Shown: piece by piece, positions 48,874 through 62,242 of the stretch
Layout: the number at the start of each line of letters is the position of its first letter
Position numbering within the stretch: position 1 is the stretch's first letter
NCBI GenBank assembly: GCA_018389105.1
Contig: JACATO010002730.1
Coordinates: 2,710,501 to 2,774,500 of the forward strand
Reading direction: 5' to 3'
DNA length: 64,000 nt
Origin: Nautilus pompilius
Taxonomy: Eukaryota; Mollusca; Cephalopoda; Nautilida; Nautilidae
The notes under the pieces: model-generated
The model's input: the letters and a program-made list of their open reading frames with translations, nothing else
Databases searched by the model: none
What the model was told of the DNA's origin: nothing
Program-made: the position numbers and the translations under genes

Positions 48874-51810
48874 ACGTTTTATTAAATGGAACTCATTCGA
48901 AAACAGTAAACATACTTATGAACGGTCATATCTACAAATTAGGTAATGATCAATAGAGTTCATTTTCCTCGTCTTATAATTGACGGTCAGAGAAAAAGAT
49001 AAACTTTGAATTAAAATTTAACACACACACACACACACACACAACGTTTTCTCTCTCTGTGGTTAAAGGAACATTGAGAAATAAAATAAAAATAAGATAA
49101 TTTTCAATTATACAAATTTCGTTTTTAAACAATGGTTGCAAAATAACAAAAAAGTGAAATAATTTTTTTTCTATTTTATTAGTACACGATCAGGATACAC
49201 GTCAGAGACGGGTATTACTTTTAGTCGTGTCAAAAGCATATTGAAATTTAACTTAACCCGGCTTCCAAATTACATCATTCCAGACAAAATCCTGATATTT
49301 TACGCAGTGTTAATCGAATATCAAAGTGATAATTTTAAAGAAAAATCTCTGAACACAGCTTTGACCATGAATGTGGAGCCTTTTTTCCCCCTCAAGTGAG
49401 AGTTTGCATAAAGTTTGACCAGTTTGGAGCCGTTGGTCGTCTTCCTGCTATATCTAGGCTTAATACTTCCATGCTGTTTGAATGCTTAGGCTTATTGGCA
49501 GTAAAGAATCTGAGCTGCTGAGTCTTACGTTTACTATTTCTGCTTCACGACAATGAGGATGATCGTGTTTACCTCTGTTGTATGAGGAATTATAAAGTGA
49601 AAGTAGCATGTGTCTGGCGGATCGTCCTTCCTGTCAAATGTCAACAGCTTCAGATGTCCCTTTGTAATCTGAAAATAAAACGAGTATTTAACATTTATTG
49701 TTTTCATAGAAATAACCATAGACTAAAATTCGATAAGATCATGAAATTGTTAATCAATTTTTTTAAAAATTATTCATTGTCTTTGCTTTATGATGAATAT
49801 TCCGTTACTAGTTTTTCACTATTACAGAGTAAATTTTACCTTACAAAAGGATTATGCGTATGCAAAAGATTAAGAAAGAACATATGAACAGAGTATTTCA
49901 ATTCAAACCTGGTGGTGCAGATGGATGTTATTCAGTTGATTCCAGTTTGAATAGAATGTTTGCAAATTAAGAAAATTGAAGCAATAAAAAAAAATTGATG
50001 AGCATCAAGAAAATATTATAGTAAACAAAATATCTAAGAAAAAAAGATGAATATTAAATATGAATTAAACAAATAGAATTATTCAGTTTGCCCAAAACAC
50101 ATAGTAATCAGTTTGTTTTTCCTATATAGATTGAAGCTAAACACCTTTGACGTCTTCAGTTTGCCCATAAAGACATTGTAGCAAATAAATCACATTTCCC
50201 TTCTAAAAAGAAAATTTTGTCTTTTTTTAAGATGAAACACTGTCTCGTTAGTTTCAGACAAATTGTTTTCTGCTGCTGATGACAGTGATTATCGAAACAG
50301 ATATGTAACCGGCAGTCTTGCCTCTACAATCAGCTACGGTGAAAAAATCTGTCCCATATCAGCAGTGTGTAATTACCTCGGAGCTTACTCTGGAGAAAAT
50401 CGGTTTTCAAGCGTCATTGGTGCATTAGCAGGTCTGTGATTTTAACAAGTCGTGTTTGGTTTTCCAACATTGCAAAAATCTGATTTGTAACATTGAGATG
50501 AACAACTTCTGGATGTCAGTACCCAGTGACTCTAATCTGCGACACAAAGATGTAGTCATTTGTTAAGGAACCAATTTACCTTCATCTGCATGCGTTCTTC
50601 GATTCTCCAGAAACAAGATTTTTTTCTGTGGTTAGCGCTGTATTCAAATTTAAAAGAGTTAAACTAAATTGGGTCTGCGTCTAGTATATGTATTTACACG
50701 ACATCTTCATTTACAATAACCTGTTTGTAGCCAATAAGCACAGCAAGCTGGATTTTTGTATATAAAACATTTCAAAACTGGAAAAAATATTTTCTTACGA
50801 GTTTTGCAATTTTTAATGAGATATCAAACATCGTTAAGAGTGATGGCTATTCCAAAGACCTAATGAAGGCATACATCGCAAGTATCTTTAGTGCAGGTAT
50901 ATTACCTTTTCTTTAGATCTGTTGCAAAATTTCTACTGATTCTTTGTTGCTGCGAATTAAAGCTTTTAAGTTTTACTGATGAACGGATTACATACACGGA
51001 ATTTACCGACAGATCGACGATGTCACCAACAGGTTTGGCTGTGGTCGTTTTCGTGTACAGTTGTTGATGATATATAGATGATTAGAAAAATAGCCTTGCA
51101 GATCAAACAAAGTTATCGCGATTATTCTCCAATAACATTTCTGGCAGTCAGAGTGTTTCGTATGCCCGGAAACGTCACCAGAAAATGTCTTCATACATAA
51201 TTTGAATCGGATGCCTATCTAATAGTTTTCCTTTTGGCATCGTTATTGCAATATTCGAAAAAAGTTCAGATCGTTAGGCAAGGATCGAGAGAGAGCAAGT
51301 GATGATTTTGTGAAGATTGGTTTAATTTGGATTTCTCTGTTGGCAAGTTACGTGTAAGACGATTTTCGAGATTGCGATTTGCTGCTTCAGTGTTCTACAG
51401 CATAATCGTTTTGGTAGCAGTAATATAATGGTGTGGAGGCCGTGGATAGCGTGATTCCCTCAGTAGCATCGCAAGACCATTACTAAATCTGATGGATTAC
51501 GAATAGTATTTAACGTAATTTTCGAAATTGTATCACTATTTTTGTTGTTATAAAATTATAGACGTTTCTGTCATGAGTATATCTGTGATAAATGTTTAGT
51601 ATTACAAAGATAAGTTTCTTTAGATTAATTTTGTTGATAATAATGATCAGAATGCTATTTAAAAAAATTTTTTTAATTTTGGCGAAGGCAAAACTGGAAC
51701 ACAATATACTGCTCAGAGGTTCTTTAACTATCGTTGGCATGAGTTTTCTACCAAAAAATATATTTTACTTTCACATCTAGAATCGAAAACTTTTAGTGAG
51801 AGCTTTCGGT
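48874..51810. other. Non-coding stretch with an (AC)n run and GC-richer patches
   Basis: 49021-49043 is a pure (AC)n microsatellite. 50230-50600 and 50990-51480 are GC-richer and have interrupted frames such as 51003-51194 (-, MKTFSGDVSGHTKHSDCQKC..). They resemble decayed coding DNA of mobile elements, but I cannot assign them. 49582-49887 (+) is an ordinary AT-rich frame. Confidence 0.45.
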
Positions 51811-51900
51811 GAAGTCGGCCTACGGTTGGAGCATTGGCCTCGGTTTCCGGTGTAAAACACTCCGTATTCTCTACCTAGCTAGTGTTACGCATCCCGGCAA
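51811..51900 (+). repeat. tRNA-derived SINE-like head
   Basis: GTCGGCCTACGGTTGGAGCA (51814-51833) fits a tRNA-derived A box and D arm, and GTGTTACGCATCCCGGCA (51881-51898) fits a B box with one change. Spacing is about 15 bases longer than in a plain tRNA. Sequence after it (AAAGTTAACTTCGGTACAGC) may be the start of the SINE body, and GC-richer DNA runs to about 52010. A tRNA cannot be folded from it. Confidence 0.42.
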
Positions 51901-54589
51901 AGTTAACTTCGGTACAGCAGCGTATGAGACAACATTAGTAACCAATTGTCCTGTTCTAAAAAAACCCACCAAAATACACAGGTTAGAGGTAGCACTGTGT
52001 TCCTTATAGTTAATTGCATTTCCATAGTGCATCAGGAAAACAATGCAGGATAAACTGATCTGACGTTTCATTTGACGCATGCATTTTCGATGTGTCATTT
52101 CCAAACAGTTCCCATGTAGCCGTATCCAAAATAGACTGTCAATTATATTTTAATTATATTCTTAACTCCGTAGGGTACAGAAAGAAATTTCGATGTCATT
52201 CATCTATTAAATTTTGTAATGAAATCAGTTGGTCAATTTTCCTAAGGAATACATTTTCTAGAACTTTTGATTACTTCGTGTTTCTTTACACGTGGAATAA
52301 AGTATACCTTAAAAATTAAAATTTGTGTAACCGAATCAATACCTGTTTATTAAGGATGATCAAATTATAGAAAATGAGTTCCGAAATTATATTATGTTTT
52401 AGTTTCTATCACCATAAAAGAAATTATTTTCATTTATTGGTATTTACCATAAAGCTACTTTAAAACGATAATAAAAATTATTGGCGGAGTACAGGTAAAT
52501 TCCTTATAAACGCATTAGTTTAATTAAGTTTTTTCATTATATATTCAATTATATATGCTGGTCTGCTCAGTTATTTTTCAATAACTTGGCAAACCAAGTG
52601 AGACTTAGCTGACTGCTAAGAGATAAATCTGTTAAGATTAATTTACTTTTTATGGTACGTTGTGTAGATTTTCAAAAGATTGCTAAAGACGTAACAGTTT
52701 CCAGGAAGTTCATCTGCTACCCGTTGTCGCATCTCTTGTAAGTAATCAGTCGTCACACATCAGTGGTATATAGAACGGTGGAAATTGGAAAAAAACAAAA
52801 CATCAAAAGCATTTTTCCGTCACTAATACGTTCATTTTGTGGACATTTTCAATCACAGATAGTCCTTAGGATATTCATTTTCTGTAATCATGACTTCAGG
52901 CAAATAACTTCTTAATTTATATATATATATTTCTTTACTCTTCCAACTTCTACAGCGATTAATAAATCCGTTTCTTCTTGAAGCAATTATTGTGGATCTC
53001 GATGGTATTTCAAGAGTAAGTTCGTTTTGTCTATACCATTAGACCACCTTTTAATAAAATAAACGGGTTTTAACATCTATTCTTTTTTTTTCAAGTAGTT
53101 GACTTGGAGATTTTACGCAAATACTTCTGTGCAAAAGAGTAGACAATATTAAAAAGCAAAACGAATAATTGAGGGCCACAAAACAGGTGATACGCTAATC
53201 TCCTATCCTTTGGCTTTCTCCAAATTGTAAATTTAATTTTTTTAATTGCACCTCAAGTTAGTAATTATACTATTATACTAAAAATCTTTAAATGCAAATA
53301 TTTAAAGAATGTTTAATTTCCTAATATAATTAACAAGAAATCATATAGCGTCAACGGTATTTTTCTTCCGTTCAACAAGATTTGATGGCATCTGGCATGC
53401 AGAGAATGGTATAAATATTTTCTTTGTTTAATATTTTTATTTAGTAACACAAGGTAATTTAGTGACCATTACAGCTATTTATTTTTACATGAGAACAACA
53501 TGAATGACTGCTTAAAATATAATAGTTTTAATGTTCCACTATAATGTGTCAACAATTTCTTGGTATGTCTGATGAAAGCCTTTCTGTAAAACAGATTGTA
53601 GCTCGACTGGATGTGTACATTCACTTCAGCAAGCGGTAAGAATTCCAGGGAATTATTTGCTGAAAGTCTTATATCGTGTAGCATTATCCCTTAGAGATGC
53701 CAACAATGTAAATGCGTCGCTTTGTATATCTAAGAATTGTAATTTTTACAGAGTTCGTGATTCGATAATCACCGCCGATAAAAGGTAACTGTTACTTTTA
53801 AAATTGTTTCAATATATATACAAATCAAATGGTGATAGCCTGATAACTAAACGTATTGCGTTACTTTAAAGAAAATAAAAAGGTTATTAATTCTTCCTGT
53901 TACATTCATAAAATAAATTCTAAAATACTAAAATACTAAAACCAACTACGTTATTTTTTTAAAATCATAGATCTTTTCTACTAAGCATTTTCCTTAAAGT
54001 ATTAATTTCCAGTGAAGATGCACTGTAATCTAATAAAGCGTAAACTTCAATAAATTGTAACTTTGAGATATCATTTTAAATTAAGTTTGATTTCACATTT
54101 GTATACCTAAACAGAATAATTTTAAGTAAAAAACAAAACTTTCATGAAAAGAATACTATTAAGAAAGCAATAATAAACGAAAAGAGATGCTTTAAAATTG
54201 CATTAAAATGGAATATTATTCACACAATCTAATATTTAGAACTATTTCATGCGGAAAAAATCATTTAAGCTATAACATAATATTCTATTGCATCATTTAT
54301 TTTTTTAAAAAATTCACGTTGTAGAATTTTAATGAAGTATATTTGACTACTGCAATGAGAGATGTATCTGGTAACATAATATATTCTGATAAAAATTACA
54401 TATTCACTTAAGCAACAAAAAAATTAAAACATTATTATTTTCAAAAAAATGGTAAATTTGTTTTAAATTAAAAGAGATTTTGGCAGTTAAAGACTGCTAA
54501 GTATTTTATTAAAGAGGAAATAATCTGTTTAATAAATGATGACTAAATTGATTTGTCGATGCAAATAATGACAACTTCAAATTCATCTT
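51901..54589. other. AT-rich non-coding stretch
   Basis: Small frames at 51871-52104 (-), 52092-52319 (+) and 53475-53684 (-) have no recognisable features. The first overlaps the SINE-like sequence. A short (AT)n run lies at 52917-52930. Confidence 0.55.
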
Positions 54590-55560
54590 GCGACGCTTAA
54601 GTATGGCTCCAGTAGAATCTCCGGCTTTCTTCTCTCAGGAAACTTCCTCAAGATGTCCCTGACAATATTCCCAGATTATTGTGACTGATGATACGGCCAT
54701 CGCTTCTCTGAAGATTGAATCTGGCACCATCTCCGTATTTACATCCATTTTCCTGCAACCTCAATGTTGACCACATCTTTGCTCGCTACTACTGTTTTCC
54801 TGTTACGTTTTTCGAATAGCTTTGTATAGCAACCAAGCTGTTTTGCTATTTCATTCTACGCTATGTCGCTGTTCTTTAGATGTATACAATCTCAATTATT
54901 AGGTACAATTTCTTCAAAGCGATCTACTCCCTCTTCACCTTTCTCGTCTCAATTCTATTTAACCAAACTGTTAGGAAAATAGCTCTCTTCTACCACAGTG
55001 TTACTGACTGCTTATTCCACACCATACTGAAAGGCCTCAGCAATCTATAAACTCATGTGATCGACTATTTAGTACTGCTGGTCATTCACAGCATACCCTG
55101 CCTGATACCTGGGCATCCTCTTCTCTCCTATGCAGTGACATCCGTTCTAAGGCTTCCTATCTGCTATTTTCTATTTTGTGAATCATTATGCAGCTGTCTT
55201 ATTCCTTTAATACTCATCCAGGCTCCATGATGTCTACTGGAGAAATTTCTTCTACATTCTCACTTGTTTCTGTGATTAATGATTTGGCTATTTTGAGTCT
55301 CTGATATATTTCTTATCGTCACAAGATTTCATGGCCTGAAACAAGCGCGTATGTCACAAGGATGACTGCCTTCAGGAAAATATTCTTCGCCAGGAGCGTC
55401 GGTGTATTGAGCACCATCCAGTATCTAAATGTCCACATGATGTGGGCCTGGATATTATTATTAGAACCTGCATAAACTTGTTTTTCACTATCAGTAATTT
55501 ATCCAGGGCATCCCCTTTTGCTACAAACCGTGTCTAGATTTTAGAGACTTTTTCTGCACT
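54590..55560 (+). other. GC-richer, coding-like decayed block, unassigned
   Basis: Nearly 1 kb with raised GC content and pyrimidine-rich codon-like texture on the plus strand. No frame is open for more than about 80 codons, but neighbouring frames each give 30-70 residue open pieces, for example FNQTVRKIALFYHSVTDCLF, TAGHSQHTLPDTWASSSLLC and FSLVSVINDLAIL. The last faintly recalls the segment before the catalytic loop of LINE reverse transcriptases, but no YxDD box is visible after it. A decayed retroelement is the most likely source. Confidence 0.35.
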
Positions 55561-58500
55561 TTGTGCTTTACTTCATACCTTAATAATGAGATATTTTTTG
55601 ATGCCTTGACTTGAGAAGGTGGGTATGCAGTCATGCTATGGCCATACTCTTGTTTATCGCAAAACGCTAATATGTCACCAAGCTAACTAATTTTTCTTTC
55701 TGTATATAAGATTCTGATGAAGTTGGAGATGTCGAGACATTAACGAATCGTTGCCATCCTGCAGGCCTTGTCTACCTGAATATTGATGACATTCATTTGT
55801 ATTCGGTTAAAAAGGTTGTCAAAAAAATCTAGAAATTCTCATCTGCCATCAAAGGTGTATGCATTCCAATCATTGATTATATTATCAATATACCTGTCTC
55901 CGATAGTTTAAATAGTCTGTCTATTATATTGGCCGTATGCATGTGAAAAATAAGACCTAATTGGAAATCTTTGTAGCAGGTATGAAATTATTTGAGATAC
56001 CTCAGATAAATAAGGTTAAAACATTCAAAAACATTTATAATTAAAATTATAATGTGCTCTACATACAAGCTAATAAATCTTAACTATACAGTTTTTATGT
56101 TTTTGATCTCGGTTGCATTTCCACAACAAATATTTCTGATAGAAACGTAGAGCTGATCTGATCACGTGAATTTATCTGACCTTATTTTATTGCGGTCAGT
56201 GCCACTGTGGGGTCTTTTCGCGTTAATGTTTTGGAGAATAAATACGATGTTTAAGTCTAAAGTGGATATAATGCAGCCTAGAACACGTTACAGAAATGGG
56301 TGAACTGCCCTAAAGAATGGAAAATCCAAATTTTGATTCCAAAGATCGTTTGAATTAATAATTTGTAAGATCTTCCAAATTCTTTGCTTTAGAATTTTTA
56401 TCAGAGTGAATTTATCTAATTACTAAAAATCATTTAAAAACCAGTTAGTTTATTTTTCCCGGATTAATAAATTTACCCATATAAAAAAATTGTATATGCA
56501 CTGAAAATAGTAACGACGGTAATATGAGTAATGAGCATGATCAGGTGATACTAATGTATAATGCTATCTTTGACAGAGTTCCTTAAATAACAGACAGTAC
56601 TTCTTGTTATAGGGATTTGTTCATGATGATAGAAATTTTGAACCAGGAAATACTGCATGCAATTCTTTAAAAGGAAATTTTACAAAATTTATGAAAATTA
56701 TTAGTTTTTATGTTTTATGAAAAACTTAATTTTCAAACTTAAGTTTTAATATTTTAATTCTATTAATTAATAAACATAAAATCCAAAGTAATATTTTTAA
56801 TATATAAATATAAACGAGTATTATTTCATCTAATCGATCTAGACCTATGAAAGAATAAAGAATCTAATTTATTTAATCTTTAGTATCATTAAGAATCAAA
56901 ATACCATCTTTACATGTTTTTTCATGCCATTTACTTTTTTCATAATGAATATTATGAATTGAAAATTAAATTATACAATATCTTAATTGTGTTAGCCATT
57001 AAAATAAAAAAATCAGTTTTCATCTAGTTTAAGTTTATGTTAATATTTTCTTTTTATAATAGTGATACTGACAAGATTGATTACTCTGGTTTTCTTTATT
57101 AGAGATTCTGCACGTGTGCGGTATACAAACATCAATGAATCAAAAAAAGGATGCCAAAGCGACTGTAATGGAAATTTACGTCACCACTTCTACAGAATTA
57201 AGTTTGCTTTATTTCCAGTTTTGTACATTTAATCTTCTGGTTTTGTTGTTTATCAGCAAATTAACTTAGCCTGCAGCACATTTTCATCATTGCGTGGTCC
57301 ATGGCTGAGAAAAAATATATTCTCGATTTAGCTGGCTTAAACATCTGCTAGTGATTTTGTCAGGATGCATCAACGCCATTACATTCAAGTACACAGGAAA
57401 GATAATTTCTTTCAAAATTGAATGAAGTTCAGCTCCAATGATCATAATATTTAATATGTCAATTAAAATAACCTTAATTAAAAATAGACAAATAATTATT
57501 TAAATATCGAAGATTTCAAATAAAATGTTGGTTCTCGTACATTACCTTGAGTACAAAATTTTTTCAGACCATTCCGAACAGGTAACGTATATATATTTAT
57601 TAGCAAGCAGTGAATTATTTTTGATCATGCATGATTTGAATATATAACAAATTATTACATTCTATGAAAACTTTGTGATTAAATTCTATACGATGAATGA
57701 AATTAAATATTTTAGATATCGGACAAAAGAACATAAATTTTCTATTTCAAATTCTTCGTGTTGCTAAACAGTAATACAACAAAATTAATATATTTGTTTA
57801 CCTTTTATTTTAAGGTTGATCAGAAGATTCAGTGTAATTTTCTTATTAGTAAGGAAGATCAAATTAGAAAGTATTGCTTTATAATGAAATTCTGTCTGGA
57901 AATAATTTCTGAAACAAGTCTGACATGATCTATAAATTTTTAAATATTTTCGTTGTCTATTCAAATATGCAGCACCTTATTAGATTTTCAATTTTTTTAA
58001 AATCAAAAATCACAACAGAGCCAAAAATAAATGAAGAATACCTAAAATAATTAAACACGTCCATTTCACAGTTTTAATTAAATTTCACTGCTAAAAATGT
58101 CCACACATATTGAAGTAACTCAATCTAATTTAACTAATTTTAGATTTTTTTCTGGAATAATTTCAACTATGAAGAAGCCATTTCGCAAAATAATAAATAA
58201 AATTAATGCAATATTAATTCATTACCATAAAATAAAATTTTGAAGTATGTAAATTAAATTTCAAAAGTTTGTAATTCTTAAAGACAGTTTCATATCAACA
58301 TTCGAATAAAAAACATATCTGATAATTTAAACTAAACAAAATTCTTTTACTTTGTATAGATAAGAGAAACTTAGGTTTAAACTGCAGTAAAGATCAATTA
58401 ATTCGGCATAGAATTTACTAATATATACTAAGAAACATTAGCTTTTAATTTTTAAATTTCACTTAAAAAGGCTTGTTTGCATCTATTGTGCTTCATCATT

Positions 58501-59209
58501 AGTTTAGAAATATAATAATTTTGAAGAAATCTACTAATAATTTTCAGACATATTTTTATCAGGTATACATCACAAACTAAAATTTATTAATAGTATTTTA
58601 ATTTACAGTGAATAGTACAGGGGAAATTTTTCAACGGTAATTTAATCTGAAAATACAGTGGTAATATGAATGATACCAGTGTACGTTTTTTGCTGTTAAG
58701 GACAGTGCTATTGCACTTTTTCTTCATTAATAAAACTATGCTATAGGAACTAACAATCGTATCACCTTAATAATGCGCAATTTTCTTGAGAAATATGTAA
58801 AACAAAACCTATAAAAAGTACCAAACCTGATGTGCACTGTAAATATACAGTCGAGGTGAGGAATAAAGATAGATCCAAGTTTCCTATCTTTCATATAGTG
58901 CATGGTATCAAAAAGCAAACAATTCACGGCACCTTGATAACTGATCTCACTAACCAACTGAAATCTAAATTGTAAACACTAAAGAGATACCGAATATTGA
59001 AACTGCACTCCAGCTCGGACATTGCTCGATTAAACAAGGTCTGCATTTGAAACCGTGGGAAGTCACTGTTGCAGTAATAGCTACATAATTGAGCAGCTAA
59101 TATCTTTATGCACTTTTGATAGAACGTTTATGGAATTATCACAAAAGAATAAGATTGAGACGATAAACATTCATGAAAAAATTGAAATTACGCTCCAACT
59201 TTTAAAGTA
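55561..59209. other. AT-rich non-coding stretch
   Basis: 55600-55930 still carries some coding-like texture (LVYLNIDDIHLYSVKK) and may be the tail of the block before it. 55,950-59,000 is very AT-rich and holds nothing I can support; the frame at 58736-58957 (-) is isolated. Confidence 0.5.
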
Positions 59210-60443
59210 GTCTCCAATGGACAAACATTAATATCTTCGTATTGCCAAAGATGGATTATGACATTGCAACGTTGGTTGATATACCTCTACAAAATACTGA
59301 AATACGCGCAGGACTTTTTTAAATCAAGCAGCCTGATATATTACTAGTGATGCAGGCAGCACAACTATCACCAGTCTTTTAAAACAATATGATTTGGTTT
59401 CCGTTACGCTAGATCTTTAGACAAAGCAATCAAACTCGTAGGGGAAATATAACGTTAACATATGGATTTACCCACATGAAAAATTATGCAACAAAACATT
59501 CCTTGTCGATTTAAACGACCAACATGACATCAGAGTTGCAAACAGATAAGTTTGAGATAAATAAGTTCATGGGTAATTATGAGAGGGAACCGCTGGCTGA
59601 GGTCCAATAATTATAAACATGAGTAACAGAATGCTATGATCAATAAAGATCTTATCCTGTTATTTTCTGAATCAGAACAGCCAGTACTTATTCAAACATT
59701 ACTTACGTTACTTTAGGACTCAATTATATATGCAGATAGAATAGTATGCAAGTTTGGTGATCCAGGTGTTATGTAATTATATCAGAAGGAAAGGAACTTA
59801 AGGTTGTGGTACCAACCGGACTTAACTGTAACAGCTACTGAGCATAGACATTTTCTTTTTTAAAAGAGTAAAAAATTCGTTGTTATTTAAGTATTAGGTA
59901 TCCTGCGCTAAAGTACTTTAAATAGCACTAACTCTTTTCTACAATATTTAAAAAACGCAAAATTTAAGTTCTTCAGTTACAAGAGCATAGAAAATAATAA
60001 TGTGCTTATAAAGATATTTAAAAGAGGTTTCATATTTATAAGGCAATGGATACCAGACCAGGTTTGTCTAAAAGACCATAAAACGTATTTTAAATTGCCA
60101 AAGCTGAAAATAAATTACTCCAGAATCAAGGTGGTACTAAATTCTCAAGAAAAGCATATTCCAACCGAAAACTTATTTAACTATATGGACCTGAACCTAT
60201 AAAATCTTCATCGATTTGGAGAAATAAGGATCAGCAATTGTAAAAAAAATGATTCTCTCAAGTTATCCATGGATCAAGGTATTGATAAGGAGAATACGTA
60301 ATCATGTCTTCATAATTTCCCATGCTCACAGAATAAGAGTAGCCACTTATAAACATGCTCCAATTGCAACACAGCTTGAACTGCTTTGGAGTTCGCCACT
60401 TTCACATGTCATAAATAATAGTCTGTATATAAATCCGCCGTGA
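59210..60443 (+). other. Chain of broken coding-like pieces, unassigned
   Basis: Successive plus-strand pieces have non-AT-biased composition: MDYDIATLVDIPLQNTEIRA (about 59252), VNIWIYPHEKLCNKTFLVDL (about 59457), a 66-codon frame at 60002-60202 and a 64-codon frame at 60249-60443 (ATYKHAPIATQLELLWSS). Each is ended by stops or frameshifts. The order on one strand suggests one decayed gene or element, but no catalytic motif can be recognised. Confidence 0.3.
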
Positions 60444-61939
60444 TAAATGATTGTTTTTTTCCAGGTTCCTTGTTTTTTTCCAATAACGTTTTTTCTTAGC
60501 TTATATACTAATAATATTATGTATAATAAAGATCAGATTTTGCATTTATACTCAGCTGTTAAGCTATAGTAAAAAAAGACAATAAGGTATCTACCGGGCA
60601 TATATTTTATCGGTAAAAAACATTATATTGAAAAAATAACTTCATATACTTAGAATAGATGTTAAGAATAACAGTTAGAAAATTTTCATTGTTAAAAACT
60701 ACAAATTTTCACAAGCTTGCTTTTATTGTCAGTATTTCAGATTATTACTCTCATGGTACTCACAAGAGGAAGTATTCAAATGAAGACGCTATTGTTGGTT
60801 TGTTTGTTTTTTAAGTCCTTTTCTTCAGTGTTTGGGAGATAGCCTTCCCAAAATATTTGTTTGTCTTTGGGTTATTATGAAAATTCACTGAGATCGTGTT
60901 CAACATTTTTAACCATGTCGCAATCTGGTCCTGTCTTTGAAGTAGCCATTCCTATACTGTGAAGAGAGAATTTTAGAAGGATTGACTAACCAGTACGTAG
61001 TCTTTTAATATGTATCTATAAATACCTGGAAAACTTGTGAAATTCTCTGCATATTTGTTCATTGTAAATTTCTTCAAAGCAATGAAGCCTAAAAAGAGAA
61101 TTTCATATTATAATGAAGAAAATAAAAACATTACATCCTTTATCTGAAGACTTCACTAGCGTCATCTGGAGAAACAATGTTATTTTCTAATAATAAAGTA
61201 GCTATTTATTTAGCCCGAATTTTAAACAGAAAGGAAAATATGCTTGTCTTGCTTAACACAGATTAAGTTGAGATCTGAATTATCAATCTACAATTTAAAA
61301 ATTCTTTTATACACATTCCTGAAAATATGGTCTAATAAACATAAATCAACTTTCACCAATAAAAGTCACTTTACATGGCTCTTCCATGATAGTTAAAACT
61401 TTAAAAAAAAACATTTACCATTTGGCAATGATATCTAAAAGGATAATTTGGTCTTCAGGGACACTCAGTACAAACACAAATTTTATTGTTGTCTTTCAAA
61501 GAGAAAGTAAATAATTATCATTAATTATTTTTGAGCTTATAATTCATTTGAAAGAAATTTAATTATATTCATTTTACCGAAATATCCAACCTAAAATTTG
61601 CATAAAGAAACTACTCTCATTGTCAAATAAACTTTGATATCAAACAAATTGATACTGTTTAATAATTTTATTTCATTTTCTTTCTTTAATCTTAATAGAG
61701 TTATTAAACACTCCATTTTAAGTCAAATTTATTTTTCTTCGCATATCTATGAGTATAGCTATTGTTAGAAAAGGTTACAAATTTGTGTATGTATTAACAT
61801 GGTCACTGGACTGCGGTTGTTAATCTAAATGACTTTTTATGCACCTAAAAACTATCTTCAAATGCTGATATTGCATTGAAATCTTCCTCATTGTAGAAGG
61901 ATTGACTAGGAACAATTTCCTGCCGCTTACCCGTGCACA
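60444..61939. other. AT-rich non-coding stretch
   Basis: No gene, RNA or mobile element recognised. Confidence 0.6.
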
Positions 61940-62242
61940 TTAATAGAAGGATTTCTGTTTCAAGTTGCAGCACACCAGTAATTGATTATGTCTAATCTGA
62001 AATCCTAAATTCCACTTCAGTGGTACAATCATATCTTCTTCTACTTTAACATTTGTTTTACCATTTAAAAGAACTAAATGAAATTCGGTTACTCGACCAA
62101 TAGGAGCAGCTTCGATTTCTAGCAAATCTCTATGACTGAGATATGTAGACAGTTGCAATACATGAATGTTAATTTTATGGTTCTTTAAAAAGAGAACTGA
62201 ATGGCCAATTAAAATATTGCAGTTGTACAGTCGACGAATGCC
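61940..62242 (-). CDS. Unassigned coding-like frame, minus strand
   Basis: An open frame of about 100 codons runs from a TAA near 62245 to a TAA at 61940. It opens NGIRRLYNCNILIGHSVLF and goes on with LLEIEAAPIGRVTEFHLVLL. The first Met is at 62158, giving 72 residues, but the frame continues coding-like upstream, so it may be an exon or a truncated gene. The NG-R-L start faintly recalls the end of Helitron helicases, but the rest does not match them. No known domain is assigned. Stop codons close upstream and the lack of a second exon leave gene status doubtful. Confidence 0.32.
   Translation of the reverse strand, partial: GIRRLYNCNILIGHSVLFLKNHKINIHVLQLSTYLSHRDLLEIEAAPIGRVTEFHLVLLNGKTNVKVEEDMIVPLKWNLGFQIRHNQLLVCCNLKQKSFY

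Noticed and set aside
51003..51194. Possible GIY-YIG fragment (HSDCQKCY) on the minus strand
   Set aside because: Only one short string is reminiscent; the neighbouring motifs seen in the 15-kb element are absent.
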